From Gammaproteobacteria bacterium (GTDB taxonomy: Bacteria > Pseudomonadota > Gammaproteobacteria > SZUA-152), in the NCBI GenBank assembly GCA_003229995.1, contig QIGJ01000239.1:1-7599 (forward strand): a stretch of DNA of 7,599 nt, in the 5' to 3' direction. The notes below the pieces were generated by a model that saw only the letters and a list, made by a program, of their open reading frames with translations, did not search any database and was not told where the DNA came from. Of this stretch, positions 1 to 6,710 are shown piece after piece (the stretch's first letter is position 1; every line of letters begins with the position of its first letter). The position numbers were made by a program, and so were the translations under genes.

Positions 1-66
1 GTTTGCATCCGGTTGGTATAAAGGGATTATTATGGATACGTTTGGAAAAACCTGACTCTGCTATGT
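1..66 (+). other. Left edge: possible 3' end of an upstream gene, unassigned
   Basis: The 66 bases before the napC frame hold no recognisable promoter. Frame 3 is open from the window edge to a TAA at 99-101 (32 codons), and frame 2 is open to a TGA at 53-55, so an upstream gene could end here and even overlap the ATG at 94 of napC by 8 bp. I do not recognise either peptide tail, and so short an open stretch could be chance. If an upstream gene does end at 101, the 94 start of napC would be favoured by translational coupling. Confidence 0.2.
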
Positions 67-645
67 TTGACAAAATTACGATTCGGCAATTTTATGCGTA
101 AATGGCTAAAAGGAGTTTCTCTATCTGTCGTTATAGGCATGCTAATTGTGGGTGCTTTAATGGTCATTGGTTTTCAGAGCGCATTAAATGCAACCAATAC
201 CGAATCATTTTGTCTTTCCTGTCATGAAATGAATATTGCTTATGAAGAATATAAAGATACGGTGCATTATAAAAACCGTACGGGTGTGCGTGCAACTTGT
301 TCGGATTGCCATGTACCACGGGATTTTGGGCCCAAGATGGTCGCTAAAATCCGTGCGGCCAAGGATGTTTGGCACCACTTTATTGGCAGCATTGATAACA
401 AGGAAAAATACGATGCTCATCGGCTGATCATGGCCAACACGGTGTGGCAGAAAATGAAAGAAACCGATTCTCGTGAGTGCCGTATTTGTCATACTGTGGC
501 ATCCATGGACTTTGAAGAGCAGCAAGGACGTGCCGCACGCAAACATAAAAAAATGGCGGGAAAAGGTCAGACCTGTATCGATTGCCACAAAGGTGTGGCA
601 CATGAATTACCTGAAGATTTCGACGAAGATGATGAAGATGAATAA
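67..645 (+). CDS. napC: NapC/NirT-family membrane-anchored tetraheme c-type cytochrome
   Basis: This is a quinol dehydrogenase of the NapC/NirT/NrfH family: it oxidises membrane quinol and hands electrons to a periplasmic reductase, classically NapAB nitrate reductase. Residues about 17-38 form one N-terminal membrane anchor, followed by a periplasmic domain. Four CxxCH heme sites are visible: C49-H53, C78-H82, C138-H142 and C170-H174. The first is followed by Glu-Met (CHEM), the Met typical of heme 1 in this family. Blocks such as GVRATCSDCHVP, DSRECRICH and CIDCHKG.AHELP match NapC closely. Length (192 aa) is normal for NapC and too short for TorC. The start is uncertain: TTG at 67 gives the longest form, ATG at 94 (MRKWLKG) keeps the whole anchor, and neither has a convincing Shine-Dalgarno. 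The C-terminus is strongly acidic (nine of the last ten residues Asp/Glu), which is odd for the family. No napA or napB is visible, so the partner reductase is inferred; a NirT or other NapC-like role cannot be excluded. Confidence 0.9.
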   Translation: MTKLRFGNFMRKWLKGVSLSVVIGMLIVGALMVIGFQSALNATNTESFCLSCHEMNIAYEEYKDTVHYKNRTGVRATCSDCHVPRDFGPKMVAKIRAAKDVWHHFIGSIDNKEKYDAHRLIMANTVWQKMKETDSRECRICHTVASMDFEEQQGRAARKHKKMAGKGQTCIDCHKGVAHELPEDFDEDDEDE

Positions 646-692
646 GGAACATGCACATTCCTAAGCCTGTGTTAATTCAAGGTCACCGAATC

Positions 693-1346
693 TTAAATCC
701 ATTTCCCGATCCAACGTTTACTGAGATGTTGCCACAGACTTTCGGAGTCCTCCTCAAAAACAATCTTGGGGTGACTGCGCACTATCATCCAGTCACCACG
801 ATTAATTTCATTTTGCAATTGTCCGGCAGCCCAACCTGCATAGCCTGCATACGTACGTGTCGCGGTATGCGTCGCGGGCTTGAACGAATGTGTAAAAACA
901 TTTTTGCCGGTAGCAAAATAGATATCATCAGCAATACGGTGCATGTTCTTTCCAGGTTGTTGGGTACGCAGTAATACAAAAATACTATTGGTGTTTACCG
1001 GACCCCCGAGATACAACGGATCCGTGCTTTGTTGTAATTGATGAACACCGGGAAACGCCTGTTGCAGGGGTATGCCCGCAGGCCGATTAATCGCAAGCCC
1101 GGTGGCACCTCGCTTGTTATAGTGGGTCAACAGGATAACGGTTTGCTGAAAACTACTGCCATGCAGCTGTTCTGTGGCAACAAGAAATACGCCTGTATTT
1201 TTTTGGATGGACGGCGAATGGTACGGTGCCACACCCGCAAAGGTTGTTGAATATCCGCCGATGATCATCAGCAAACCAAACAAAATATGTTGCACAGTGC
1301 GATTGTGTCTTGCTGCACTCAACGCCAGGTGGTGTTGTAAGGACAT
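693..1346 (-). CDS. YqgE/AlgH (UPF0301) family protein with apparent N-terminal signal peptide
   Basis: This belongs to the UPF0301 family (E. coli YqgE, Pseudomonas AlgH), whose biochemical role is not firmly established. Family blocks are present in order (217-aa form): GVFLVATEQL (52-61), F.QTVILLTHY with GATGLAINRP (66-89), YLGGPV (112-117), GYAGWAAGQL (168-177) and the end region IVFEEDSESLW (195-205). The ATG at 1346 is chosen because GGGAGG lies 5 nt upstream on the - strand; an in-frame GTG at 1403 would add 19 residues without such a site. Unusually, residues 1-38 look like a signal peptide or anchor: a basic start, a hydrophobic stretch about 21-33, and a possible cleavage after Thr-Phe-Ala at 37. 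Typical family members start directly at the conserved domain and are predicted cytoplasmic. It lies 107 bp downstream of the PAS-GGDEF gene on the same strand and converges with napC across 47 bp. The family call is strong; export is inferred. Confidence 0.88.
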   Translation of the reverse strand: MSLQHHLALSAARHNRTVQHILFGLLMIIGGYSTTFAGVAPYHSPSIQKNTGVFLVATEQLHGSSFQQTVILLTHYNKRGATGLAINRPAGIPLQQAFPGVHQLQQSTDPLYLGGPVNTNSIFVLLRTQQPGKNMHRIADDIYFATGKNVFTHSFKPATHTATRTYAGYAGWAAGQLQNEINRGDWMIVRSHPKIVFEEDSESLWQHLSKRWIGKWI

Positions 1347-1416
1347 GATCCCCTCCCGACCGCACGGACAATCTGCCAAGGCGGTATTGTGAGTATGAAT
1401 CACGAGTATAGCGGAA

Positions 1417-1447
1417 ACCCTCCGTGAGAGGGGAGCTCACAGAGGAT
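1417..1447 (-). other. Stem-loop between the GGDEF gene and the yqgE-family gene
   Basis: An inverted repeat with arms 1417-1428 and 1436-1447 encloses a 7-nt loop. Read as - strand RNA, the 12-bp stem has only two U-G wobbles and no mismatch; read as + strand RNA, the two wobbles become C-A mismatches, so the structure suits the - strand. It lies just after the GGDEF stop codon. A run of six T precedes the 5' arm, but only three T follow the 3' arm, so it is not a classic intrinsic terminator. It could be a weak terminator, an mRNA-stabilising 3' hairpin or a leader structure for the yqgE-family gene. A TATACT hexamer lies just downstream (1405-1410, - strand), with no convincing -35 partner. 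Confidence 0.4.
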
Positions 1448-1453
1448 AAAAAA

Positions 1454-2323
1454 TCATGCGACTTCTACGGTAAAATCGCCATTTTGGCGGGCGGTTTGTG
1501 CAATACCACTGGAACGTGACATCAACAAACGGGCATCATCGCCTTTGGCCCAGGCCGTAACACCAAAACAGACGATGGCCTGTATACTGGTTTGCTCACC
1601 AATCATGATCATGAAGTCTTTGAGTTGCCCGGCAAGTTTGTTGGCCAGTGCAACAGCAGCATCTTTGTTGGTTTCCGGCAAAATAAAAATAAATTGACCC
1701 ACACTTAAATACCCAACCATATCTGCCCAGCGTATTTGGTCACGCAGCATTTGACTGACAGCGACAATAACTTTGTCAGCGACTACCTGGCCAGCAGATT
1801 GAACAATCTCCTCCAGATTGATGATGTCCATGATAACCACTGACAATGGGTTTTGATAACGACGGCTGCGGGCGATCAGTGGCTCCAACCCTTTGTTGAT
1901 GGCATGTGTATTCAGCAGGCCGCTCAGAGTGTCCACCGTATTGTGTTGTACCAATTGCTGCACCAGCTGATTTCGGTCATTGCGTAGCATTTCTTCTTCG
2001 CTCACATCAAGATAACAAACGGTGTACTGACCATTATTCGGGGGTAGAGGGTAGCGCACCACATGCCGCTGGATACCTGATTGTGTATGCCCCAAAGTAA
2101 AAGGGCCGTTATAGGTGGGTCTACTATCATTCTGATTTTCCAAGGTATTTTTCCCGAGCAGCGCCAGTTCTGTACGCCCAACGCAGTGTCCCGGCGGGCA
2201 ATCCAGCCATTTTGTCAACGTTTTGTTACACCAAAGCACCAAACCATCATCATCCGTAATGATGATGGCCATGGGTGCATTGGCAAAAATATGTCGGCTG
2301 GTGTCGGGATTGGGTTCATCCAT
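1454..2323 (-). CDS. PAS-GGDEF protein with degenerate active site and intact RxxD I-site; probable c-di-GMP receptor
   Basis: Using the ATG at 2323 (289 aa), residues about 8-110 are a PAS sensor domain (HIFANAPMAIIITDDDG, then WCNKTL), and about 125-287 a GGDEF domain opening with DTLSGLLN. The active-site signature GGDEF is replaced by SVGQF (207-211), the preceding Arg of the usual RYGGDEF is Tyr205, and the C-terminal AD.ALY.AK block is eroded to SSGIAQTAR. Catalytic diguanylate cyclase activity is therefore unlikely. In contrast, RWAD (198-201) sits exactly five residues before the signature, where active cyclases such as PleD carry the RxxD c-di-GMP inhibitory site. The metal-site Asp166 is also kept. 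By analogy with PelD-type degenerate GGDEF proteins, a c-di-GMP-binding effector role is inferred. There are no membrane segments, so it should be cytosolic. The ATG at 2323 is preferred over the in-frame TTG at 2371 because GGAG lies 9 nt upstream. It is divergent from cyaA, and an FNR-like palindrome lies upstream. Confidence 0.85.
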   Translation of the reverse strand: MDEPNPDTSRHIFANAPMAIIITDDDGLVLWCNKTLTKWLDCPPGHCVGRTELALLGKNTLENQNDSRPTYNGPFTLGHTQSGIQRHVVRYPLPPNNGQYTVCYLDVSEEEMLRNDRNQLVQQLVQHNTVDTLSGLLNTHAINKGLEPLIARSRRYQNPLSVVIMDIINLEEIVQSAGQVVADKVIVAVSQMLRDQIRWADMVGYLSVGQFIFILPETNKDAAVALANKLAGQLKDFMIMIGEQTSIQAIVCFGVTAWAKGDDARLLMSRSSGIAQTARQNGDFTVEVA

Positions 2324-2332
2324 GCGGCAATA

Positions 2333-2336
2333 CTCC
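2333..2336 (-). promoter_or_regulatory. Shine-Dalgarno deciding the PAS-GGDEF start
   Basis: On the - strand GGAG is followed by a 9-nt spacer and then ATG at 2323. The upstream in-frame TTG at 2371 has no comparable site, so the shorter protein, beginning MDEPNPD immediately before the PAS domain, is favoured. Confidence 0.6.
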
Positions 2337-2394
2337 AGAAGCAGATGTGTATATGTCAGTGCGCCAAACAATCACCAACATGAAATATAACCTA

Positions 2395-2408
2395 TTGATT
2401 TTAATCAA
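2395..2408. promoter_or_regulatory. Perfect FNR/ANR-type palindrome (TTGAT-N4-ATCAA)
   Basis: The sequence TTGATTTTAATCAA matches the FNR/ANR consensus at all ten defined positions. FNR-family regulators are oxygen-sensing Fe-S activators or repressors. The site lies in the divergent intergenic region. Its centre (2401.5) is about 78 nt upstream of the PAS-GGDEF ATG and about 249 nt upstream of the cyaA ATG, so the PAS-GGDEF gene is the likelier target. If it acts at -41.5, transcription would begin near 2360 on the - strand; the -10 there is not obvious. A TATATT hexamer (2384-2389, - strand) closer to the site would instead suggest repression. The protein that binds it is inferred; an FNR/CRP-family paralogue such as Dnr recognises nearly the same sequence. 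Confidence 0.6.
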
Positions 2409-2650
2409 ATTACTTTTCTACGCGTGAATTATCAATGGGAACATGAACTTGTCAACGGTCTTCGGCGGTCGGACTTTTAGTGTTTGTTGTCGTTGATTGT
2501 AGCCTGTTTACCGGCTCAAATATTAACGAATAGTGCCGAAATAATAAGACGGCAGGGGATTTTTTACAGCCACCCTGCGTATTCCGTGCGCGTAAAAAGG
2601 GCGTCGAAAATTGAAAAAAGCAGAAAAGGTATAGTGAGAGAAGCCTTGAT
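2409..2650 (+). promoter_or_regulatory. Rest of the divergent intergenic region: cyaA leader with two competing short stems
   Basis: No convincing gene is present in this 242-bp stretch, so the cyaA promoter should lie here. The best sigma70-like guess is TTGATT (2493-2498), 17 nt, TCAAAT (2516-2521), four of six matches in each box, which is weak. Downstream are two mutually exclusive inverted repeats. TGCCG/CGGCA (2534-2538 with 2550-2554) is followed after GGGGA by six T (2560-2565). GCAGGG/CCCTGC (2552-2557 with 2573-2578) uses part of the first stem and places the T run in its loop. This geometry resembles an attenuator, but the stems are only 5 and 6 bp. I saw no CRP-type TGTGA/TCACA palindrome. 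Confidence 0.3.
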
Positions 2651-5485
2651 ATGTCGATAACAAAACGCATAAAACACGGTTATGACCACCTGGATGTGCG
2701 GGCGGTACGCAAGCGTTTTCTGGCAATTAACCGGGAACGTCTGCGGCGTGCAGAAGGCATATTGAGTTGGCGTAATCGTGATTTTCTGGAATTGTTACCC
2801 GTATTATTTCATATCAATCATGCCATGTTACCCGGTTTTGTATCCAAGCAAACACCTGCTGGAATATCAAATTGGGCACCGACCAAAAAAGGCCTGGAAG
2901 CCGGTAAGCGTATCGCTAAAAGTTTTGATTACAAGAAAAGGGCTTTACGGACTTTTGATATTCATTCGGTTTTTTTAATGGGTAGTGTTGGCACTATTGC
3001 GCATTCAGAAAAAAGTGATTTTGATGTCTGGATTTGTCATCGCCCAGGGCTGAATAAAGAACAATTATTTCAACTGGCCGAAAAATGTGAGGCTATTGAA
3101 GAGTGGGGAGCCTCTAGTGGCCTGGAAGTGCATTTTTTTCTGATGGATGCAGAAAAGTTTCGCAGCGGAAATGTGATTGAGCTAAGCCGTGAAAGCAGTG
3201 GCAGCACTCAACATTATTTGTTGTTGGAAGAATTTTATCGCACAGGCTTGCTGGTGGCCGGGCGTTATCCTGTATGGTGGCTGGTGCCACCGGACGAAGA
3301 AAAAAATTACAAAAAATATGTGTCCCGACTTATTCGGCAACGTTTTATTCCAGAAAATGAAGTCATTGATTTTGGTGGATTGAGTGAAATTCCTGCCGAG
3401 GAATTTTTTGGTGCTGCTCTATGGCAAGTTTATAAGAGTATTGATTCACCCTACAAATCTGTGTTGAAAATGCTACTGATGGAGGCTTATGCCGCAGAAT
3501 ACCCACACAGTGATTTATTAAGCCTGAGATACAAGCGTGCGATTTACGACGGTATAAAAAATATGGACATGGTCGATCCATATACCATTTTGCTGGAAAA
3601 ACTGGAAAATTATTTAACCCAACAAAAATCCCCTGAACGTTTGGACGTAGTACGTCGCTGCTTTTATTTCAAAGTAAAAATGGTTTTGAGTCGCCAATCA
3701 AGAATGAACCGGAATTGGCGATGGGAGCGAATGCTCGAATTGGCCGAAGCTTGGCATTGGTCGGAAGGACATATTGAAATGCTGGACAACCGGAAATCAT
3801 GGAACGTACATCAGGTATTAAAAGAGCGTCGGGTATTAGTCGATGAAATAACCCACAGCTATATGGCATTATCAAAATTTGCGCGTACACATTCCGAGCT
3901 GGCACGCATCGAACAAAAAGATCTCAATATTCTGGGGCGAAAACTGTATGCGGCATTTGAACGCAAGGCCGGTAAAATTGAAACGATCAATCGCGGCATT
4001 TCTGCCAATATTATTGAAAATAATATCACCATTATTCAAAGCAAGGGGAAAAATACGGAGGAATCGTGGAGCTTATATCCTGGCATAGTCGATGGGCATG
4101 AACCAGGAGGTTCATTAAAACGCGCACGCAGCATTGTCGAAGTACTTGCCTGGTGCCATTTTAACCGTTTGGTTGGACTGCGCACCATCATCACATTATT
4201 GTTAAGTGACAGTATTCTGGGTTTGAAAGAAATACGGTCAATTCTGGATGCTTTGCAGTCATTGTTTCCTGATGGTCACTTGCAGGAAACTGGGATTGAA
4301 AACTTTAATAATCCCCCGTTGATTGAAAAGGGCTGTCTGTTTGCCAACGTGGGTATTGATCCACTACCACGCCATTCCCGACGTGGCACTGACTTGGTCA
4401 GTGATCAATCTGATGTAATGAATTACAGTGGTTTTTCATTAAACTTGGCACTGACTTTTGATCTAGTGGTAGTCACCAGCTGGCAGGAAGTTATCACCTA
4501 CAAATATGTCGGTATCGAGGGCTTGCTGAATTGTTTATCGCAATATATGCGCTGGAATACAGCAGACAATGCGAGAGAACCTCCCTCGTTACAAGCCTTC
4601 AGTTATTCTTCTAGCCATAGCCGGGCTATTGCGCAACGCATCGAAGAACTCTACAAAGATATTGCCGCCACATTTTTCAACCTAAACGATGGGGGAGGAG
4701 CCCGTTATATTTTACAAGTGGAAAAATCTTATTTTTTATTGGAGTCAGATACCCGTGCATTTACTGACACATATCAATCTACCTACGAAAATTTGTTGGA
4801 GGCGCTGGCAACACCGCAGGACACTTTCCGCCCCATTCAAGTGGATCGCCATGCCCTGTTAAATACACCACTACCCTCTATTTTATCGAAAAACCGCACT
4901 GGGTTTATTCAGATGTTTTATTTCTGCTTGGGCAAAAAAGTGGATGTTTTTGTACTGGATGAAAATGGCTCGTTGTTTCATCAGCGTGTACCACACTTTG
5001 GAGACGAAGCGCTGGTCAACCATTATAGCCGTTTTTTTGATGCCGTATTAAATCGGCAAAGTTTTCTATTTCAGGATGAAAATGCCAGTCTGATGCTGGA
5101 TGCGCTGGAAATTTATAACGTTAAAAAACGTCGATTTAATAAATACAGCTTTAGCCGAAAAATGCCGGATGTTAATCGACCTTCACGTTATTTTGATGTT
5201 CAGGTTATTGGTGACATGGTGGATAAAAATACTGAATTCACCGTGTATTGTAATGACCAGGAATTTTCGTCGCTGGATTATGGGAAGAACTTATTCCGGG
5301 AAGTCGTACGTTATGTATTAACACAACGCGGCAGTGGTCAACGCTATCCTATTTATATTACCGACGTGGATTTATCGCCGACGTTATTGGGTGCGCGACA
5401 TACTGATAAAGTACAGGTGATTGATTATCTGAAATACAAAAAACGCATTGAAGAAAAGATGAACCGGGAACTGGCCAAGTTATAG
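2651..5485 (+). CDS. cyaA: Class I adenylate cyclase (ATP to cAMP)
   Basis: This enzyme converts ATP to 3',5'-cAMP and pyrophosphate in the cytoplasm; cAMP then acts through CRP/Vfr-type regulators. The N-terminal catalytic region shows the nucleotidyltransferase-like signature of class I cyclases: Gly111-Ser112, then SDFDVW with Asp123, Asp125 and Trp127, equivalent to the essential Asp/Asp/Trp of E. coli CyaA, followed by EVHFFLMD (about 157-164). Further class I blocks are RYPVWWLVPP (about 210) and SPYKSVLKMLLMEAYA. The C-terminal half, with SFSLNLALTFDLVVVTSW-like sequence near residue 600, corresponds to the regulatory part. At 944 aa it is longer than the E. coli enzyme (848 aa) and complete. 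The ATG at 2651 is preceded by a weak purine-rich GAGAG about 10 nt upstream. It is divergent from the PAS-GGDEF gene, not beside hemCD as in enterobacteria. It converges with ubiI, with 7 bp between the stops and no clear terminator. Identification is secure; any PTS-type control is not inferable. Confidence 0.96.
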   Translation: MSITKRIKHGYDHLDVRAVRKRFLAINRERLRRAEGILSWRNRDFLELLPVLFHINHAMLPGFVSKQTPAGISNWAPTKKGLEAGKRIAKSFDYKKRALRTFDIHSVFLMGSVGTIAHSEKSDFDVWICHRPGLNKEQLFQLAEKCEAIEEWGASSGLEVHFFLMDAEKFRSGNVIELSRESSGSTQHYLLLEEFYRTGLLVAGRYPVWWLVPPDEEKNYKKYVSRLIRQRFIPENEVIDFGGLSEIPAEEFFGAALWQVYKSIDSPYKSVLKMLLMEAYAAEYPHSDLLSLRYKRAIYDGIKNMDMVDPYTILLEKLENYLTQQKSPERLDVVRRCFYFKVKMVLSRQSRMNRNWRWERMLELAEAWHWSEGHIEMLDNRKSWNVHQVLKERRVLVDEITHSYMALSKFARTHSELARIEQKDLNILGRKLYAAFERKAGKIETINRGISANIIENNITIIQSKGKNTEESWSLYPGIVDGHEPGGSLKRARSIVEVLAWCHFNRLVGLRTIITLLLSDSILGLKEIRSILDALQSLFPDGHLQETGIENFNNPPLIEKGCLFANVGIDPLPRHSRRGTDLVSDQSDVMNYSGFSLNLALTFDLVVVTSWQEVITYKYVGIEGLLNCLSQYMRWNTADNAREPPSLQAFSYSSSHSRAIAQRIEELYKDIAATFFNLNDGGGARYILQVEKSYFLLESDTRAFTDTYQSTYENLLEALATPQDTFRPIQVDRHALLNTPLPSILSKNRTGFIQMFYFCLGKKVDVFVLDENGSLFHQRVPHFGDEALVNHYSRFFDAVLNRQSFLFQDENASLMLDALEIYNVKKRRFNKYSFSRKMPDVNRPSRYFDVQVIGDMVDKNTEFTVYCNDQEFSSLDYGKNLFREVVRYVLTQRGSGQRYPIYITDVDLSPTLLGARHTDKVQVIDYLKYKKRIEEKMNRELAKL

Positions 5486-5492
5486 TTTTTCT

Positions 5493-6710
5493 CTACCGGC
5501 CTAATGCCTTTGCCATAAAAAAATACTTGATCGGTATCGTACGATCAGAAATATCAAGTCCAATATTGCGTAATTCACGCAGCCCTGGTGTATTATTGCT
5601 AAACAGTTTTTTAAAGACACCCATCGCTTCCAGCATCAATAAATTATCACCACGCCGAGTACGCTCAAAACGCCGCAGGGTTTTGAAGCTGCCTATGGGT
5701 TTGTGTGCAGCATGCGCTGTGAGTATGACCTCTGCGAGACATTGTACATCAGCAAATCCCAAATTAACCCCTTGTCCAGCTAACGGGTGGATAGTATGCG
5801 CGGCGTCACCGACCAGGGCAAGGTGAGGTTTAACGTAGTTTTTTGCATGTTGGCCTTTGATGGGAAAACGTACACGCGGCCCGGCGTGCAGGATCTTTCC
5901 CAGTTTTTTTTCAAAAGCAATTTCCAACTCTTGTTTGAAAGCCGTTTCATCCAGTTCACATAAACGTTCTGCTTCTTCGGTACGGGTACTCCAGACAATG
6001 GAGCTGATGTTGTTTTCGTTTACGGGTAAAAAAGCCAATGGCCCACTGGCTAAAAACCGTTGCCAGGCTGTATGTTGATGTGCATGCTCTGTGGTGATGT
6101 TGGTAACCACAGCGGTTTGTTGGTAATCATTGAGAGTAACACTAATGTCAGCCTGCTGTCGTACCCAGGATTGTCCGCCGTCCGCACCCACCAGGAGTTC
6201 AGCCTGAAGCAGAGTGCCATCATCTAATTGCAGTTTGGCAAAATCATTGTCGAACTGAAAACTTGCAGGGGTGTTCGGACAATAAATATCAATGTTATCA
6301 AAAGTATGGGCATGCTCAATCAGCGTCTTGTTGATAATACGGTTTTCAACAATATGGCCAAGATTGGCTTCGCCGATGTCGGCGCTGTCAAAATGAATAC
6401 TGCCATTGCCACCGGCATCCCATATGTGCATTTCGGTATAAGCGGTGGCACGTATTTCACGTATTGCATTCCATACACCCAGTGTTTCAAAAAAGCACTT
6501 TGACGCTGGGCTGATCGCACTGACACGCAGATCAAAAGAATTTTCAGGCCATTGCGTGGGTGCTTCGTACCCTTCGATGAGGGCAATTTTTAATGCATTA
6601 TTGCCTTCTATGTTATTGCCTAAAGCGCAGGCCAATGCACCACCTACCATGCCTCCACCAACGATAGCAATATCGTATTTTTTTGGTGTTACCTGTGCTG
6701 CGTTGGTCAC
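5493..6710 (-). CDS. ubiI: UbiH/UbiF/VisC-family FAD hydroxylase of ubiquinone biosynthesis, likely UbiI
   Basis: This is a flavin-dependent aromatic-ring monooxygenase of ubiquinone synthesis. In E. coli the gene following ubiH is ubiI (visC), which hydroxylates C5 of the ring. The 405-aa protein is full length for the family. FAD-binding landmarks: the Rossmann dinucleotide motif GGGMVG at 18-23 after the usual beta strand YDIAIV; the DG motif LVGADGG at 173-179; and the GD motif GDAAHTIHPLAGQGVNLG at 301-318, the UbiH/COQ6 family signature. The start is GTG at 6710, supported by AGAGGA eight nt upstream and by a 4-bp GTGA overlap with the ubiH stop, implying translational coupling. The operon position after ubiH supports UbiI, but UbiF or a broad-specificity homologue cannot be excluded from sequence alone. 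Confidence 0.92.
   Translation of the reverse strand: MTNAAQVTPKKYDIAIVGGGMVGGALACALGNNIEGNNALKIALIEGYEAPTQWPENSFDLRVSAISPASKCFFETLGVWNAIREIRATAYTEMHIWDAGGNGSIHFDSADIGEANLGHIVENRIINKTLIEHAHTFDNIDIYCPNTPASFQFDNDFAKLQLDDGTLLQAELLVGADGGQSWVRQQADISVTLNDYQQTAVVTNITTEHAHQHTAWQRFLASGPLAFLPVNENNISSIVWSTRTEEAERLCELDETAFKQELEIAFEKKLGKILHAGPRVRFPIKGQHAKNYVKPHLALVGDAAHTIHPLAGQGVNLGFADVQCLAEVILTAHAAHKPIGSFKTLRRFERTRRGDNLLMLEAMGVFKKLFSNNTPGLRELRNIGLDISDRTIPIKYFFMAKALGR

Noticed and set aside
205..603. 132-residue - strand open frame opposite napC
   Set aside because: It overlaps the four heme motifs of the + strand cytochrome, which are unambiguous, and looks like a mirror frame.
645..661. Short inverted repeat AGGAA/TTCCT after the napC stop as a terminator
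   Set aside because: The stem is only 5 bp with an 8-nt loop, AT-rich, and has no T run after it.
651..974. 107-residue + strand open frame antisense to the yqgE-family gene
   Set aside because: It lies inside a clearly conserved gene on the other strand and its translation shows no recognisable domain.
2611..2635. TTGAAA and TATAGT as a cyaA promoter
   Set aside because: The spacer is only 13 nt, and the resulting start would leave a leader of about ten bases without room for a proper ribosome binding site.
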